Shown here one piece after another: positions 61,966 through 64,000 of a stretch of 64,000 nucleotides of DNA. The notes beneath the pieces were generated by a model that was not told where the DNA came from, did no database searches, and saw only the letters and a program-made list of their open reading frames with translations. Both the position numbers and the translations under genes were made by a program. How positions within the stretch are numbered: position 1 is the first letter of the stretch; every line of letters begins with the position of its first letter. The DNA lies in NCBI GenBank assembly GCA_963693365.1, contig CAVNZM010000001.1, positions 9,858,001 to 9,922,000 of the forward strand. Reading direction: 5' to 3'. The DNA comes from Amoebidium appalachense. Lineage: Eukaryota; Ichthyosporea.

Positions 61966-62477
61966 TAACTGGAATACTGGGAGGGGGGAGGCGAGGTGAG
62001 GGAAGAGGGGTTAGGGAGGGGAAAGGGGGGTATCACACGGTGTTGCATATAAATATGCTCGACACTTCATAATAGGTCTGAGACTTCATATCAAGATATT
62101 ACACGGATGTAGCGGTAAAGAAGGCGGGTGGCCATGGGGACAGAAGGGGAAACACAAACCGGTAAAGATGTGGCTTCTAAATCTAGCTGACGTGCCAAAG
62201 CACTCAAGCCGTCCACACGGGCGGTAAGCATGAGCGTTGAGCATTGCATGCATTTCCTGTTTAAGCACGATGCCAAGTGTAAGCTATTGTTTGTTTGTCT
62301 GCATCATCTGGTGTCAGGCAGCGTGCGTGCGCCATATGGGTACCTGCGTGTGGCCATGGTGGTGCCCTCCCCACTTATTTCGGCATTGAAGTTATTCCTA
62401 AGACGATTATTATTGTCACGAAGTGGGGCCGGGAGGTGGAGAGGGTGGGGAGGGAGAGGGAGGGGGGGGAGGGGAGG
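61966..62477. other. Spacer without recognised gene
   Basis: No domain-bearing ORF was seen. Confidence 0.45.
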
Positions 62478-62535
62478 GTGGTGGTGGTGGTGGTGGTGGT
62501 GGTGGTGGTGGTGGTGGTGGTGGTGGTGGTGGTGG
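62478..62535. repeat. (GGT)n trinucleotide repeat
   Basis: About 19 GGT units. The poly-Trp and poly-Val ORFs over it are artefacts. Confidence 0.93.
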
Positions 62536-62942
62536 TGTTACATAAACTTTGACAACTAGGTCAAGGTGGGAGATCCCTCACATTTAAAAACATAGGGTTC
62601 AGTCAATCAAAGCCACAACGTTACGTTAGGAGGCCAACCTGCAACATGTACAGATCACTAGTGCACAATTCTTAAGCGCCAAAAGGAAACGTTTCCCACT
62701 AAGGGCACGGAGATAGCAGCCCCACCCACTCAACTCCACAGATCCCTCGTACCACCGCGCCGTTTGCCACAGAAACATCGGCAGTCTCAGGCCGGCACCC
62801 CAGGAGCCGGCCGGCCCGGCGGGCGGCCGGGGCTCGGAAATCGTATTCCAAGCCTTGATCATCATGATACGGCCGCCTCTCTCGTACATAAGTTTAGGTA
62901 TGATATATTTTATGCATTTTTATCCGTATAAATATATTGCTA

Positions 62943-62985
<43 letters not shown>

Positions 62986-63426
62986 CACATACATACATAC
63001 ATTATGTACACGCATGTCATCGATATCATCCGATCGGCGATCAATCCGATGATCATGCGCACGCCCGGCGGACCTACAATATGTCGATCACAATGGCGAC
63101 TCCACTGAACTATAGCATCACTAGAAAGAAAATAAATACGTGACAAATAAATACCAAACATATAAATAATAATATTATGCATGTTTTTCTTCTTGATAAA
63201 TAAAAAAAGAGCACGCTGTCGCGATGCCATGACAACAAGTGGAGGGTTGTTCTGATCAGATGGCCAAAAAGTGCCGCGGATTGATTCGACCTTAATGGAG
63301 TGCGGGCGAAGGAATGTATCTTGTAGCCTGGTCTTTAAAAGTTTAGGCTCAATCGTTTTCATTGTATTCTTTATTGTGAGATGATTGGTGTCTCTCAAGT
63401 GCATTCCATTGTGTACACCATAGTCA
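62536..63426. other. Spacer with (TA)n repeat
   Basis: A TA repeat lies at about 62943-62978. No gene was recognised. Confidence 0.5.
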
Positions 63427-63537
63427 CCAATACCATTCCCTCGGAGCCCTCCGCGATTGGCTGACGGTACTCTCGGTCCCCCACCAATCACCATTCCCTC
63501 GGAGCCCTCCGCGATTGGCTGACGGTACTCTCAGAGT
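63427..63537. repeat. 58-bp tandem duplication
   Basis: ACCATTCCCTCGGAGCCCTC starts at 63432 and again at 63490. Each copy holds GCGATTGGCTGACGG, an inverted CCAAT-type word. Confidence 0.88.
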
Positions 63538-63620
63538 CTCGGAGGGGGGGGAGGAGAGGAGAAAACAACTGAAAAATGCAGAATAATGACAGAAGAAGGG
63601 GGTGGGGGGTCCTCGATGTC

Positions 63621-63659
<39 letters not shown>

Positions 63660-64000
63660 ACCCACCCACCGCCACCACTAAACACGACAATTAACTACGA
63701 AGTAAGATTTTCACTGTTACATGCCCCCCCCCCCCCCCCCCCCCCCCCCATACCTCTCCCCCCCCCCCCGCCCCCCCCCCCCCGCGGCCCCCCGAGGCCT
63801 CCCCCTCCCCCCTCCCACCCCACCCTTACAAAAAGATATGTGGCGGACCGGCGGTGAATTGAATTGACTTATAATTATAATTGATCCTGTCGGGTTGTTG
63901 ACTTGAATTGACTGGAAGTCGCGACTTAGGGGTGTCTGACTCAATTAACGACCTTAGTGACTTATTGCTAAATATAGTAACATATTTGGAGGCTCCGCGA
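63538..64000. other. C-homopolymer-rich right edge
   Basis: C-runs lie at 63625-63659, 63724-63749 and 63760-63783. No gene was recognised to the end of the window. Confidence 0.6.

Overview
This is nuclear DNA from a eukaryote. Protein genes are split by GT-AG introns, Ty1/copia LTR retrotransposons and a tRNA-derived SINE are present, there are MITE-type DNA transposons, and about a third of the window is simple-sequence or satellite repeat. There is no operon, bacterial ribosome-binding-site pattern, rRNA or CRISPR. The lineage cannot be fixed from the sequence. A secreted trypsin fused to hevein-type chitin-binding domains and a beta/gamma-crystallin-like gene fit an animal, an animal relative or an alga, and I make no firmer claim.

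Layout. 1-2.9 kb: the 5' part (gag, then aspartic protease in the -1 frame) of a minus-strand LTR retroelement that runs off the left edge. 5.05-11.79 kb: a complete copia element (family A) with equal 925-bp LTRs, a 5-bp target duplication and a primer site that copies the complement of the 5' half of initiator tRNA-Met. 12.1-14.3 kb: a tRNA-SINE and a 985-bp PIF/Harbinger-like element. 15.87-28.08 kb: a tandem of two minus-strand copia elements (family B, copies B and C) sharing one LTR. The distal copy lost most of gag and its 5' LTR, and a lone family-A LTR sits at the break. 28.1-40.0 kb: short-motif repeat DNA, a small three-exon gene of unknown function, and three satellite-like arrays (about 183, 188 and 359 bp units) around a 1.2-kb microsatellite block and one possible transposase-type exon. 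40.0-40.86 kb: a diverged relative of the 13.3-kb DNA transposon. 44.3-47.6 kb: a three-exon gene of unknown function. 48.8-49.6 kb: a 32-bp minisatellite. 50.8-54.9 kb: a well-resolved three-exon minus-strand gene for a secreted trypsin-like protease with four C-terminal chitin-binding domains. 56.7-59.7 kb: a multi-exon plus-strand gene with a beta/gamma-crystallin-like segment and a Tc1/mariner-type MITE in one intron. 60.7-61.4 kb: a decayed piggyBac-like transposase remnant. The rest to 64 kb is GA, G, GGT and C repeats.

The host genes look unrelated to each other. Three things stand out. Homopolymer C-tracts set the reading frame of all three copia copies. Many introns start with a C-tract followed by CA repeats on the coding strand. 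The TTACGA-TG-TCGTAA motif recurs on both sides of the 28-40 kb interval.
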